Shown here: positions 45,159 to 54,895 of the stretch, piece by piece
Layout of the letters: each line of letters opens with the position of its first letter
How positions within the stretch are numbered: the first letter of the stretch is position 1
NCBI RefSeq assembly: GCF_900167445.1
Contig: NZ_FUZT01000017.1
Location: forward strand, 1-64,000
Length of the DNA stretch: 64,000 nucleotides
Source: Maledivibacter halophilus
Lineage (GTDB): Bacteria > Bacillota > Clostridia > Peptostreptococcales > Caminicellaceae
Direction of reading: 5' to 3'
The notes under the pieces: model-generated
Database searches by the model: none
The model's input: the letters and a program-made list of their open reading frames with translations, nothing else
Told to the model about the DNA's origin: nothing
Translations under genes and position numbers: made by a program

Positions 45159-45174
45159 ATTAAATTCTAATATA

Positions 45175-46170
45175 TTAAATTTTATTTTTTGCTTCCCATC
45201 TTAAATCGGGGCCAAAGAATCTAAGTATGGTAAAACTGCCAAAGATTCTAGAAACAATCCTGTCACTATATTTTTTAACTAATTTTATCGGTTCATTATT
45301 TGTGGAGATAATTGTCTTTTTATTACCGATAAGTCTTGAATTAAGGATATTAAATATCTCTACATTTGTAAATGTATTTGTAAATTCGGTTCCTAAATCA
45401 TCAATAATTAACAAGTCACAGTCAAATAGTAGTTTATAACTTTCTTTTATTTCAGGAGTTTTGTTTTTGCTAAATTGATATTCCTCTAAAATTTGTAGTA
45501 TTTTAAAAGCCGTTTGATATACTACTATTTTTCCCTTATCTAGAAGGGCCTTAGTAATGCAATTACATATAAAAGTTTTACCAAGCCCTGTAGTTCCATA
45601 TAATAAAAGATTTTCATTATTTGCTTTATCGAAGTTAATAACAAATCCCTCACAGGTTGTTAATATATTCTGCATATTTTCCCTAGGGGTCAATTCTTCA
45701 TCTTCAAATTTCTCATTTGAGAAAAGATCCAGATTAAATGTCTTAAAGTTTTCTTTTTCAATAATTTTAGATATGTTTGACATGGAATAAGCCATTTCAA
45801 TAAGTTGTTGTTTAAAACAATCGCATTTTGTACCGTTCTTTAAATATCCTGTATCCATACATTTGTTACATTCGTAATTAATTTCCAGAAAACTTAAGGG
45901 TATATTATTTTCTGTTAGAAGAATAGCTTTTTTTTGTTTAAGTTTTTCAATATGACTTTTAATCGAATTAATTTCTTGTTCGTAATTATCTGGGTTAGAA
46001 AGTACAGCTCTTGATATCCTTATGCCTGTACCTGCAATTTTATCCTCTATTTTTTTTATCTCTGGAACAATATCATATACTTGTAATTTTCTATATTCCA
46101 ATTCTTTTTCAGCTTTATCTCTTTTCCTTTCATAGTCCAATAATATTTCTCGCATATAATTTTTTTTCAT
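45175..46170 (-). CDS. dnaI: DnaI/DnaC-like helicase loader ATPase
   Basis: 331-residue AAA+ ATPase that loads the DnaB helicase. N-terminal part with a zinc-type cluster (C-x2-C-x10-C-x-C in YECNKCMDTGYLKNGTKCDC, about residues 104-123), then Walker A YGTTGLGKTFIC, Walker B LLIIDDLGTE and NEPIKLVKKYSDRIVSRIFG, with sensor-type arginines. It follows dnaD by 16 bp. With dnaB 5 kb away, this gives the full helicase-loading set close together. ATG start. Confidence 0.9.
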   Translation of the reverse strand: MKKNYMREILLDYERKRDKAEKELEYRKLQVYDIVPEIKKIEDKIAGTGIRISRAVLSNPDNYEQEINSIKSHIEKLKQKKAILLTENNIPLSFLEINYECNKCMDTGYLKNGTKCDCFKQQLIEMAYSMSNISKIIEKENFKTFNLDLFSNEKFEDEELTPRENMQNILTTCEGFVINFDKANNENLLLYGTTGLGKTFICNCITKALLDKGKIVVYQTAFKILQILEEYQFSKNKTPEIKESYKLLFDCDLLIIDDLGTEFTNTFTNVEIFNILNSRLIGNKKTIISTNNEPIKLVKKYSDRIVSRIFGSFTILRFFGPDLRWEAKNKI

Positions 46171-46186
46171 GTATATACACCTACTT

Positions 46187-47263
46187 TTATTTTCTTACGC
46201 CAAGGATTTTTTCAAGTTCTTCATTTGAATATTTATTGGCTCTTTGTTCAAAATCATTAAATTTATTTTTTGAACCACCAAATTTTTTAATGATCTTTTC
46301 CTCTTTATTATCGTTTTGTTCTTTAGTTCTTTCTTGAGTTCTTTTTTCAGCTTCCTCAACGGTTTTTACACCATTTTCCTTCCAGTCTTCAAGTATTTTA
46401 TCTATATATTTTAGATTTGGATTAGAAATTTTTATTGAATTTTCACAAGCCTTCAATATAACCTCTAGGGAGAAACCCCAGGTATCTATCCATTTATCCA
46501 TAATCTTTTTAGAGTATTGGCTAATTGGATTACTTCTAATTCCTAAGGATTTTAAAATTTTTATATACATAGAAAATCTAGTATCAGTTTTTTCAAAGTA
46601 TTCTTCAACTTTATCAATGCTTATTATGCCATCATCATACCAGCTTCTAATTATAGCGCCAACATATCCAATTTTTTTGATATTTCTTCTTTCAACGCTG
46701 TATTGAAAAGCTTTAACTATAACATCTGGATCCATATTAAAATCCTTTATCCAATCAAGGATTTTTTGCATGTCATTGGTGTAGAGTCTTCTTCTTATCA
46801 GCTGCTGTATATCATAAAACATATTTTTTATTTCTGGAACCTTATTAGCTGATAATAGTTCTTCTACAGTAGTGGTGTCACTAAAGCCCCTGTCATCTTC
46901 ATCATTAGATTTAGAAGTATTTTTAAGTTCATAATTATTATCTATATATAATTGTCTTAAGGATAAAAATTCAACTATGAAATCATTATTATCATCGATA
47001 TCCTTTAGATGTTTTTTTACTATACCTACTTTTTCCCAAAAATCCCAAGCCTGTAGAACGTCAACCAAGGGAATATTTAAATGCTTAGCAATAGTATTAT
47101 TATTGACTACTATACTCTCATCTCTGTCGGTGGCATATTTATATCCCAATAAGTAGACCTTAACGTAGGTCCCATCGGCCATAGGCATAAAGTCATTAAT
47201 GAAAATATTTTCAATTGAAGTTTGGCCAAAATCAATATCCGTTGTTTTTTTAATAAAACTCAT
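46187..47263 (-). CDS. dnaD: DnaD-domain replication initiation protein
   Basis: 358 residues from ATG 47263 (GGAAGGTG upstream). An N-terminal DnaD-type winged helix (FMPMADGTYVKVYLLGYKYA, then HLNIPLVDVLQAWDFWEKVG) is followed by two DnaD/DnaB2-type helical modules (about 150-215 and 225-290), the second with WGFSLEVILKACENSI, and a charged C-terminal tail. Such proteins remodel DNA with DnaA and help load helicase at the origin and at restart sites. First gene of the dnaD-dnaI operon. Confidence 0.85.
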   Translation of the reverse strand: MSFIKKTTDIDFGQTSIENIFINDFMPMADGTYVKVYLLGYKYATDRDESIVVNNNTIAKHLNIPLVDVLQAWDFWEKVGIVKKHLKDIDDNNDFIVEFLSLRQLYIDNNYELKNTSKSNDEDDRGFSDTTTVEELLSANKVPEIKNMFYDIQQLIRRRLYTNDMQKILDWIKDFNMDPDVIVKAFQYSVERRNIKKIGYVGAIIRSWYDDGIISIDKVEEYFEKTDTRFSMYIKILKSLGIRSNPISQYSKKIMDKWIDTWGFSLEVILKACENSIKISNPNLKYIDKILEDWKENGVKTVEEAEKRTQERTKEQNDNKEEKIIKKFGGSKNKFNDFEQRANKYSNEELEKILGVRK

Positions 47264-47443
47264 TAAAACACCTTCCATAAATACATATTATTTGTATGTA
47301 ATTATATCATAATTGATGATGAGAAAGGAATAAGGGGAATAAATAACCTCCTATTCCTTTATTAATAACCATACATAAAGCTCATTTATACACATATAGT
47401 TTTTAATATAGAAATTACAATAAATCTTGGAGGCTGATAATAG

Positions 47444-48982
47444 ATGAAGATATCTTTAATAAGGTTTTTCAGGAAAATTAAAAATCTAAAATATAAAAAG
47501 AGAGTGGTATTATTTTTAATGATTGCTCTAATTTCCCTTATTTCTATAAGTATATATCAAATTAATAAAAACAGCATCATAGTTTTTGATGAATTAATGC
47601 CGGAAGTAGAAAAGCTAAATACATATGATATTGATGCTGTCTTTTATGAAGAGGAAAAATTAATAGAAGGCACAGAGAAAATTACATATATAAACAAGTC
47701 AAAAAGTAATATAAAGTCCATATGCTTTCACATATATCCCAATGTATTTAAATCTAAAGAAACAGTGCCCTTTGAAGAAAATGAAATTGATTTAGCTTAT
47801 ATGGATGGTTTTGAACCTGGCCATATAAATATTAATTCTGTAAAATCCTCAAAGGGTGATTTGAGCTTTTTAATTATAGGCAAAGGAAATTCTGTTTTAA
47901 AGGTTAATCTTGATAAGGAATTAGAGCCAGGAGAAAAAACTAATATATATTTAGATTTTATGATAAAGATTCCACCGACAAATGGTAGATTTGGGTTTGG
48001 AGACAATACAATTAACCTTGGAAATTGGTATCCGATAGTGGCTGTTATTGATGAATCAGGCTGGAACCTTGATCCATATTATTCTATTGGTGATCCCTTT
48101 TTTAGTGATATTGCCAATTATAGAGTTGTAATGTCCATTCCAATGAATTATGTAGTGGCTTCTACAGGAGATTTAATAAAAAAGGAAAATATAGGGGATA
48201 ATTATAGATGGACCTTTGAAGCTCAAAAGGTAAGGGATTTTGCTTTAGTTGCAAGTGAGAAATATAAAGTTATAGAAGCTGATGTGGGAGATACTTCTGT
48301 TAGAAGCTATTATTTTGAAGATGAATCCGCAGAAAAATCCTTAATAGCAGCTAGGGATGCTTTAGAAATATTTAATAAGAATTTTGGCAAATATCCTTAT
48401 AAACACTTTTCCGTAGCAGCTGCAGATTTTTTTATAGGTGGAATGGAATACCCTAAGCTTGTACTCATAGATGAAGGTATATATAAAAGAAACGATGAAA
48501 TGCTGGAGTATATCATAGTTCATGAGACTGCCCATCAGTGGTGGTATGGAATTGTGGGTAATAATCAAATTAAAGAGGCTTGGTTAGATGAAGCCTTGAC
48601 TGAATATTCTACATTATTATATTATGAAAAAAAATATGGACAGGAGGCAAAAAATAGAATATATAAAAAAATGATATTAGAAGGTTATAATTTATATAGG
48701 GATTCTAATGAATTAGAAAGTGAAGTTATATTAAAATCTTTGGATGATTTTAAAAATTCTAGAGAATATCAATCCTTAGTATATTGCAAGGGGGCTATGT
48801 TTTTAGAATATCTTAGATCGGAATTAGGAGATGAAATATTTTTCGATATTTTAAAAGTATATTTTGATAAATATAAATATAAAAATGCAACAACAGAAAA
48901 TTTTTTTGAAATATGTGAAATAATTTCAGATAAAGATCTTAAAAATATTTTTGAAAAATGGCTTAGAGGTATTAATAAATGA
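47444..48982 (+). CDS. M1-family metallopeptidase, membrane anchored
   Basis: 512 residues: basic N-terminus, one membrane segment (about 21-37), a beta-sandwich domain and a gluzincin catalytic domain. Exopeptidase motif GGMEY (332-336), zinc site HETAH (360-364) and third ligand Glu383 in WLDEAL give a complete M1 active site, so extracellular aminopeptidase activity is likely. ATG with TTGGAGG upstream. The stop codon TGA is made by the last base of the target duplication and the first two bases of a transposon-like insertion; without the insertion the stop would be TAA at the same codon. Confidence 0.9.
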   Translation: MKISLIRFFRKIKNLKYKKRVVLFLMIALISLISISIYQINKNSIIVFDELMPEVEKLNTYDIDAVFYEEEKLIEGTEKITYINKSKSNIKSICFHIYPNVFKSKETVPFEENEIDLAYMDGFEPGHININSVKSSKGDLSFLIIGKGNSVLKVNLDKELEPGEKTNIYLDFMIKIPPTNGRFGFGDNTINLGNWYPIVAVIDESGWNLDPYYSIGDPFFSDIANYRVVMSIPMNYVVASTGDLIKKENIGDNYRWTFEAQKVRDFALVASEKYKVIEADVGDTSVRSYYFEDESAEKSLIAARDALEIFNKNFGKYPYKHFSVAAADFFIGGMEYPKLVLIDEGIYKRNDEMLEYIIVHETAHQWWYGIVGNNQIKEAWLDEALTEYSTLLYYEKKYGQEAKNRIYKKMILEGYNLYRDSNELESEVILKSLDDFKNSREYQSLVYCKGAMFLEYLRSELGDEIFFDILKVYFDKYKYKNATTENFFEICEIISDKDLKNIFEKWLRGINK

Positions 48983-49102
48983 GGAAATTGTATAATACAT
49001 GTAAAGAATTTTAAAATACAAAATGTAGTAGAAATAGTCAGGTAAGTTATCTACATATTGCATTTTAAAATTAAGAATGTTAATTATGCAAGTTTCTCAA
49101 AT
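48977..49102 (+). mobile_element. MITE-like element copy 4
   Basis: Element 48981-49098 (118 bp) with ends GAGGAAATTGTATAAT and ATTATGCAAGTTTCTC, flanked by a perfect duplication AAAT (48977-48980 and 49099-49102). Closely matches copy 3 throughout. Inserted exactly at the stop codon of the M1 peptidase gene. Confidence 0.88.
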
Positions 49103-49141
49103 AAAAATGCATGTATATTATAGATTTTCTATGCTAGAATA

Positions 49142-49170
49142 TTGTAGGCATAAAAAGAATATGATATACT
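49142..49170 (+). promoter_or_regulatory. Promoter of the M23 peptidase gene
   Basis: TTGTAG (49142-49147), 17-bp spacer, TATACT (49165-49170), 79 bp before the start codon. Confidence 0.55.
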
Positions 49171-49248
49171 ATAATAGCTAACATTACAATTATATTACAA
49201 AATTCTAAAAAATCCCATTTGGGAAAAGAACGTTTAGGGGAGAAAATT

Positions 49249-50580
49249 ATGGCTAATTCAGGAAATTCTGGTAGTCTAAAAAATATTATTGAAAAATTCA
49301 TTAGGCAATTTAAAGATAGTAGACAAGCTAAAATATTTATATTTTTAGGTACAATTGGTGTATTCTTTTTAACATTACTTTTGGCTTTTCCGAATAAATC
49401 TTATAATAATAGACCTATCAGACCGGTTAAGGGTGTTCAATTAGAAAAAAGTTTTTCCAATAGAGCTGGTTTTCAAAAGCGAGAAGATGGACTGAAAAGT
49501 ATAGCAAATATAAAAGAAGATGTTGAAGAAATATTGAAGGTGAGGATTCCCGTATATGCATTAAATGTTAATGGAAAGGATTTAGCTGTATTTAAAACAA
49601 AAGATGAAGCTAGTAATCTCCTTGATGATATTGTAAAGCCCTTTACCCAGGATGAAGAAGCTAAAATAGAGGAAATAGGTTTTAAGGAGAATACTAAGAT
49701 TGTGAAAAAGCTTGTTGGAGCAGAAAAATTTGCAGAAAATCTGGAATATGGAGAAATTCTAGATTACATAACTAAAGGTACAAAAGAGACGAAAATACAT
49801 AAGATGCAAAAAGGCGAAAATTACTGGGTAATTGCCCAGAAATATAAAATAAATCCCGATGACCTTATAAAGGCAAACCCTGGAGTTAAGCCTGAAACAT
49901 TACAAATTGGACAAGAAATCAGTTTGGTAGTTCCCAAGCCTTTAATAACTGTTGTTACAAAAGAGATAATGGAGTATAACGAAGAGATAGCATATGAAAC
50001 AAAGTACGAGGAAACAGAGGTTTTATATAAGGGAGAAGTTAGAGTTAAAATGGCAGGGGAAAAAGGAGAACGGGAAGTTAAAGCTAAGATAAATAAGGAA
50101 AACGGCATAGAGATTGAGAGATCTATTTTGGAAGAAAAAATAATTGCCGAGCCAACTACTAAAGTAGTACTTAAAGGAACAAAAAATCCACCTCCAAAGA
50201 TAGGAACTGGAAAGCTGGCTAAACCAACAAGTAGAGGAATATTAACTTCACCATTTGGATGGCGGTGGGGAAGAAGACATAGTGGAATAGATATTGGAAT
50301 TCCTACCGGGACAGATGTTAAGGCAGCCGATGGTGGCAAGGTCATTTTTTCAGGAACTAAGGGTGGTTATGGTAAATGTATTATTATTGACCATGGTGGT
50401 AATGTAAATACATTATATGCCCATAATAGCGAGCTTTTAGTGAAAAAAGGTACAAAGGTATTTAAGGGTCAGATAATAGCTAAGAGTGGAAATACTGGAG
50501 TAAGTACAGGTCCACATCTTCATTTTGAGGTTAGAAAGAATAATACACCTGTGAATCCAGCTAAATATGTTAAATATTAA
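49249..50580 (+). CDS. LysM-G5-M23 cell wall endopeptidase
   Basis: 443 residues from ATG 49249 (GGGGAG upstream). Basic N-terminus, one membrane segment (about 30-50), then LysM (HKMQKGENYWVIAQKYKINP, about 190-235), a G5 domain (about 240-320) and a C-terminal M23 lysostaphin-type peptidase with HSGIDIGIPTG and the zinc motif HLHFEV. Such proteins bind peptidoglycan and cut its cross-bridges during growth or sporulation. Own promoter and terminator; it stands between two other surface peptidase genes and the wal operon. Confidence 0.92.
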   Translation: MANSGNSGSLKNIIEKFIRQFKDSRQAKIFIFLGTIGVFFLTLLLAFPNKSYNNRPIRPVKGVQLEKSFSNRAGFQKREDGLKSIANIKEDVEEILKVRIPVYALNVNGKDLAVFKTKDEASNLLDDIVKPFTQDEEAKIEEIGFKENTKIVKKLVGAEKFAENLEYGEILDYITKGTKETKIHKMQKGENYWVIAQKYKINPDDLIKANPGVKPETLQIGQEISLVVPKPLITVVTKEIMEYNEEIAYETKYEETEVLYKGEVRVKMAGEKGEREVKAKINKENGIEIERSILEEKIIAEPTTKVVLKGTKNPPPKIGTGKLAKPTSRGILTSPFGWRWGRRHSGIDIGIPTGTDVKAADGGKVIFSGTKGGYGKCIIIDHGGNVNTLYAHNSELLVKKGTKVFKGQIIAKSGNTGVSTGPHLHFEVRKNNTPVNPAKYVKY

Positions 50581-50584
50581 ATGT

Positions 50585-50609
50585 AGGAGCCAAGTAATGG
50601 CTCCTTTTA
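50585..50609 (+). terminator. M23 gene terminator
   Basis: Stem AGGAGCC / GGCTCC followed by TTTTA. Confidence 0.8.
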
Positions 50610-50745
50610 TAATGAAAATAATATTAATTTTTTAAGATAAATTAATATTATTACCGCAAATTACCACCAGAGTTTACATAATATCATGGTATAATAGTTG
50701 TGTATTCCCTCATATACATATTGATATAAGGGGGAGGGGATTCAC

Positions 50746-51588
50746 ATGAAAAAAAGATTTTATATAATTATCAGTATGGTTATTATATTTATTTTAATAT
50801 CTTTTAATGTTTTTGGTATAAAAGGAGATTTATATGTTCTTTTTAGAAATATACCTAAGAAAAAAGTCTTACAAAATGTTGAGGATTATAGTGAATTAAA
50901 AACAGAGAATTTTATAATCAAACACAAGACCAATGATTTAGAAGTTTTAAAACTTGTTGAAAAAGCTGCTGAAAAGCATTATGGTGAAATATGCAATCAG
51001 TATGATTATTATCCAAAGGATAAAGCAATAGTAGTATTATATGAAAACCCGGATGATCTTTTAAGAAATGCAAATCTTGGGAAATCTAAACCACCTATGG
51101 GTGTGTATTATGCATCTACTATTCAAATTTTATCTCCGAGATTATGGGTTCCTGCCCATGAAGACATGGAATATTTATTTATGAATGAAGGGCCTATGGT
51201 CCATGAATTTACTCATTTGATCATAGATGATATTACAAAGGGAAATTATCCTCTATGGTTTACAGAAGGGTTAGCATTGTATTCAGAATATATATACACA
51301 GGATATGAGTGGGGAAAGGATGTTAAGTGGGAAAATTTATATTCAATAGACGAACTTAATAGTAATTTTAATAAATTAGATCAGCATTTGGCATATACTC
51401 AGTCATTTAGAGTAGTAAGATATATGGTAGAAGCCTATGGATTTGAAAAAGTTAAAGAAATACTTGAAAAGTTGGAAGAAGGATATGTTTTTAGAAATGC
51501 TTTTGAAATGGTAACTAAGGATAAATTTTCAAAATTAGATATTAAACCTATAGACAAGGCTGATGATAAAGGATATGATAATAAATAA
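50746..51588 (+). CDS. Peptidase MA-like metallohydrolase, secreted
   Basis: 280 residues with an N-terminal signal or anchor segment (about 4-24). The zinc motif HEFTH in MVHEFTHLIIDDI (about residue 154) with Glu in LWFTEGLALYSEYI places it among gluzincin-type proteases of the peptidase MA family. The substrate is unknown; it should act outside the membrane. ATG with GGGGAGGGG upstream and an extended -10 (TGGTATAAT near 50688-50695). A transposon-like element separates it from walR. Confidence 0.8.
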   Translation: MKKRFYIIISMVIIFILISFNVFGIKGDLYVLFRNIPKKKVLQNVEDYSELKTENFIIKHKTNDLEVLKLVEKAAEKHYGEICNQYDYYPKDKAIVVLYENPDDLLRNANLGKSKPPMGVYYASTIQILSPRLWVPAHEDMEYLFMNEGPMVHEFTHLIIDDITKGNYPLWFTEGLALYSEYIYTGYEWGKDVKWENLYSIDELNSNFNKLDQHLAYTQSFRVVRYMVEAYGFEKVKEILEKLEEGYVFRNAFEMVTKDKFSKLDIKPIDKADDKGYDNK

Positions 51589-51628
51589 GATATGTACTAT
51601 TTAGACTTTTAATTAAGATTTTATAAAT

Positions 51629-51728
51629 AAATGGGATAATTGCATAATATATGGAAGTGCTTTAGAGATTTAAAATCTAGATGGAGTAAATGTTTTTCAC
51701 AGGATGAAGTTATGCAATTTCCTCAAAC
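51629..51728 (+). mobile_element. MITE-like element copy 5
   Basis: Element 51633-51724 (92 bp) with ends GGGATAATTGCATAAT and GTTATGCAATTTCCTC and flanks AAAT / AAAC (three of four bases duplicated). It occupies most of the space directly in front of walR, ending 35 bp before the GTG start. Confidence 0.75.
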
Positions 51729-51759
51729 AATCAATTATTTTTCCAAGAGGTGATAAAGG

Positions 51760-52449
51760 GTGGACAGAAAGGTACTTGTAGTTGATGATGAAAAGCCGAT
51801 TTCAGATATTATAAAATTTAATTTAGTAAAGGAAGGTTTTGAGGTTGATGTTGCATTTGATGGAGAAGAAGCTTTAAAAAAGGTTTATCAATTTCAGCCT
51901 GATTTGATTTTATTGGATCTAATGCTTCCAAAGCTTGATGGCTTTCAGGTTTGTAGAAAGGTTAGGGAAACCTTCAATATGCCAATATTAATGCTTACTG
52001 CTAAGGAAGAAGAGGTTGACAAAGTTTTGGGACTTGAGCTTGGGGCCGATGATTATATAACTAAACCCTTTGGTATGAGGGAATTGATTGCAAGAGTAAA
52101 GGCTAATTTAAGGAGAATAGAAGTAGATAAAACACAAAGTAGAGGCAGCAGTATAGTTTCAGGAAATCTTTCTATTGACCTGGATAAATACGAGGTTAAA
52201 AGAGGAGAAGAAGTTATAGATTTAACCCTTAGAGAATTCGAACTTTTAAAGTTTCTTGCAACTCAGGAAAATCAGGTTTTTACTAGGGAACAACTCCTAA
52301 AGGATGTTTGGGGATATGAATATTACGGAGATATAAGAACTGTAGATGTTACAATAAGAAGGCTAAGAGAGAAGGTAGAAGGAGATTCCAGTAATCCAAA
52401 GTATATTCTTACAAAGCGTGGAGTAGGATATTACTTTAGGAGGATTTAG
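51760..52449 (+). CDS. walR: Essential cell-wall response regulator WalR (YycF)
   Basis: 229-residue OmpR/PhoB-type regulator. Receiver domain with phospho-acceptor Asp53 in DLILLDLMLPKLDG, conserved DD at 9-10 and Lys in YITKPFGMRELIARV, then a winged-helix output domain with TREQLLKDVWGYEY and DVTIRRLREKVE. In Firmicutes it controls wall hydrolases and is usually essential. GTG start at 51760 with AAGAGGTG upstream. First gene of a seven-gene wal locus; its stop is followed after one base by walK. Confidence 0.97.
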   Translation: MDRKVLVVDDEKPISDIIKFNLVKEGFEVDVAFDGEEALKKVYQFQPDLILLDLMLPKLDGFQVCRKVRETFNMPILMLTAKEEEVDKVLGLELGADDYITKPFGMRELIARVKANLRRIEVDKTQSRGSSIVSGNLSIDLDKYEVKRGEEVIDLTLREFELLKFLATQENQVFTREQLLKDVWGYEYYGDIRTVDVTIRRLREKVEGDSSNPKYILTKRGVGYYFRRI

Positions 52450-52450
52450 T

Positions 52451-54244
52451 ATGTTTAAAAGCATAAGATGGAAATTTATTATAGTCTATTTTGCTTTGGT
52501 TTTTATAGCTATGTCAATAATAGGAGTCTTCATTATAAAAAGCTTTGAGTCTTATCATCTTGATGTTGCAAGAAAAAGATTAGATGATATGGCTAAGAAC
52601 ATCAAACCCGGTATTGAGAAACTTCTTGTTAAAGTTAATCTAGAAGATGATAAGGAAGCCCTTCAAAGTACTATAAAAACATGGCCAAATACTCCCTTTG
52701 AAGAATCCTTTGTAATAAGTACAGACTGGAAGATAATCGCTAGTAGTAATGATGTTTTTGAAAATATAAGTGCAGTCAGTGAATTAGATGAAGACTTGAT
52801 TTTAGATGTATTAACTGGGAAAAAGGATGTTGCAGAAAAGGATTACACCCAGGGGGAAAAATGGACTAAGAACATAGCATTTCCCATAGAAAAAAATGAA
52901 AAAATAGTAGGAGTCCTATATCTAAGGGCAGATCTGAAGGATATCTATGATACTTTAAATAAAGCCATGAAGATAATGACTCAAGCAGTTATTTTGGCAC
53001 TCGGGATTACTATTATACTTGGATATTTAATAGCTAAAAGTATAACAGAACCCATTAATGATGTAACAGAAAAGGCTGCTTTAATGGCTAAGGGTAATTT
53101 TAATCAAAGAGTAGATGTCAAATCTGATGACGAAATAGGAAAACTTGCGGAAATGTTTAATTTCTTAACTACTAAATTAGAAAATACCCTTGCGGAAATT
53201 TCCAGCGAAAAAAGTAAAATGGAGACTATATTGAATTACATGGCCGATGGACTTATAGCTGTTAATAAAGAAGGGGATATTATACACGCAAATCCAAAGG
53301 CGATGGAAATGTTAGGGGTTTCAGAGGATATAATTCTGAAAAGCAATTATGATGAACTATTTAAAGATTTAGATGAGAAGCTTACACTGGAGTTTATAAT
53401 GGAATACAATGATACTTTGATAGGTAGAGAAAATATAAACATCAATGAATCCATATATAATGTTGAGTATGCACCATTTAAAGATGAAAACAATGAAATT
53501 CGAGGCTTAGTATTGGTGATGAAGGATGTAACAAAGCAGCAAAAGCTAGAAAATATGAGAAGAGAATTTGTTGCCAATGTATCCCATGAGCTGAAGACTC
53601 CTCTTACAAGTATAAAAAGCTATACTGAAACCTTATTAGATGGAATGCTTGAAGATAGAGCCATATCTGAGCAATTTTTAAAGGTTATAAATAATGAATC
53701 CGATAGAATGACTAGATTAGTAAGAGATCTATTACAATTATCTAATTTTGATAATAATAAAATAAAGCTAAATATGACCCGTAATGATTTAGTGAAATTA
53801 ATAAAACAAACGGTTATGAAGCTAGATATAACTGCAAATAATAAGAAACAGAGACTTAAATTTTCACCTAACTGCGAGGAGCTCTTTGCTTATTTCGATT
53901 TTGATAGAATAGAACAGGTTCTCCTTAATATTGTTACTAATGCTATTAAGTATACAGAGGATTCTGGAGAAATTTCAATAGATATTCAAACTCAAGAGAA
54001 TGAAGCTTTAATAACTGTCAAAGATACAGGTATGGGTATTCCTGAGGAGGATCTATTGCGAATATTTGAGAGGTTTTATAGAGTAGACAAGGCGAGATCC
54101 AGAGAATTAGGAGGGACAGGTCTTGGACTATCTATAGCTAAAGAAATAATAGATGCTCATAATGGTAGTATAGAAATTTTTAGTAAAGTTAATGAGGGGA
54201 CAGAGGTGAAAATTAGAATACCAATAGAGGAAAGAACTGTGTAA
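52451..54244 (+). CDS. walK: Sensor histidine kinase WalK (YycG)
   Basis: 597-residue membrane kinase partner of WalR. Two membrane segments (about 8-28 and 178-196) enclose an extracellular sensing domain; then HAMP (197-250), PAS (about 255-365), HisKA with phospho-acceptor His379 in VANVSHELKTPLTS, and an ATPase domain with NIVTNAIKYT, VKDTGMGIPEED, FERFYRVDKARSR and GGTGLGLSIAKE. This full architecture matches WalK of other Firmicutes. Begins one base after the walR stop with AGGAGG inside walR. Confidence 0.97.
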   Translation: MFKSIRWKFIIVYFALVFIAMSIIGVFIIKSFESYHLDVARKRLDDMAKNIKPGIEKLLVKVNLEDDKEALQSTIKTWPNTPFEESFVISTDWKIIASSNDVFENISAVSELDEDLILDVLTGKKDVAEKDYTQGEKWTKNIAFPIEKNEKIVGVLYLRADLKDIYDTLNKAMKIMTQAVILALGITIILGYLIAKSITEPINDVTEKAALMAKGNFNQRVDVKSDDEIGKLAEMFNFLTTKLENTLAEISSEKSKMETILNYMADGLIAVNKEGDIIHANPKAMEMLGVSEDIILKSNYDELFKDLDEKLTLEFIMEYNDTLIGRENININESIYNVEYAPFKDENNEIRGLVLVMKDVTKQQKLENMRREFVANVSHELKTPLTSIKSYTETLLDGMLEDRAISEQFLKVINNESDRMTRLVRDLLQLSNFDNNKIKLNMTRNDLVKLIKQTVMKLDITANNKKQRLKFSPNCEELFAYFDFDRIEQVLLNIVTNAIKYTEDSGEISIDIQTQENEALITVKDTGMGIPEEDLLRIFERFYRVDKARSRELGGTGLGLSIAKEIIDAHNGSIEIFSKVNEGTEVKIRIPIEERTV

Positions 54245-54336
54245 TACTATTTTAAATACAGTGTAACACCGCTGTAACATTACTATTATATAATAGTAGT
54301 ATATAATAAGGAAATAGTATGCTGGGAGGCCTAGTT

Positions 54337-54876
54337 ATGTTAAAGAAAATAATTACAGGAACCCTTGTTCTAATAGTTCTTAGTACGTCTAGTGTTGTGG
54401 TTTATGCAGTAGATCCACAAGATAGTACTAATGTAATAGATGTAAAAAAAGAAAATACAGCTTTAAAAGAGCTTGATGTAGAAATTAAAGAAGAGAAAAA
54501 GGAAGAAATTCAAATAATTAGTCCTAAAATTAATTCTGATGGTGAAGTTGTGCCTAATAAGAATCTTGTAATTTCTGTTAATCTTATTTCAGATTCCCCT
54601 GTGACCTTAAATATGTACAAAGTATCAAATGAAACTCAGGAATTACTCTTTGACCCACAAGTAATTGAACCTAGTGATCAAGCAAGTGATTTTGATAAAA
54701 ATATAAAGGACTTTAAAGCAGGAGAATATAAGATGGTGTTTACTAGAGAGGGAGAAGAAGAGCCCATAGAAGAAATAGAATTTAAAGTAAAAAAGACTGA
54801 AGAAGTGGTTGATAAGGTAGAAAAGGATCCCTTGAGTTTACCAACAAACCCAATTGACCTTACATCGGAAAAGTAG
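54337..54876 (+). CDS. Secreted protein of unknown function inside the wal operon
   Basis: 179 residues from ATG 54337 (GGGAGG 7 bases upstream). A clear signal peptide (MLKKIITGTLVLIVLSTSS with AVVYA-type end near residue 23) is followed by an acidic, Lys/Glu-rich stretch and a beta-rich domain (about 60-150) that looks Ig-like, ending in a Pro-rich tail. I recognise no family. It stands between walK and yycH, where classical wal operons have no gene. Possible role: an extracellular partner of WalK or YycH; this is inference from position only. Confidence 0.75.
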   Translation: MLKKIITGTLVLIVLSTSSVVVYAVDPQDSTNVIDVKKENTALKELDVEIKEEKKEEIQIISPKINSDGEVVPNKNLVISVNLISDSPVTLNMYKVSNETQELLFDPQVIEPSDQASDFDKNIKDFKAGEYKMVFTREGEEEPIEEIEFKVKKTEEVVDKVEKDPLSLPTNPIDLTSEK

Positions 54877-54895
54877 ATTTCAGGGGTGAGGTATA

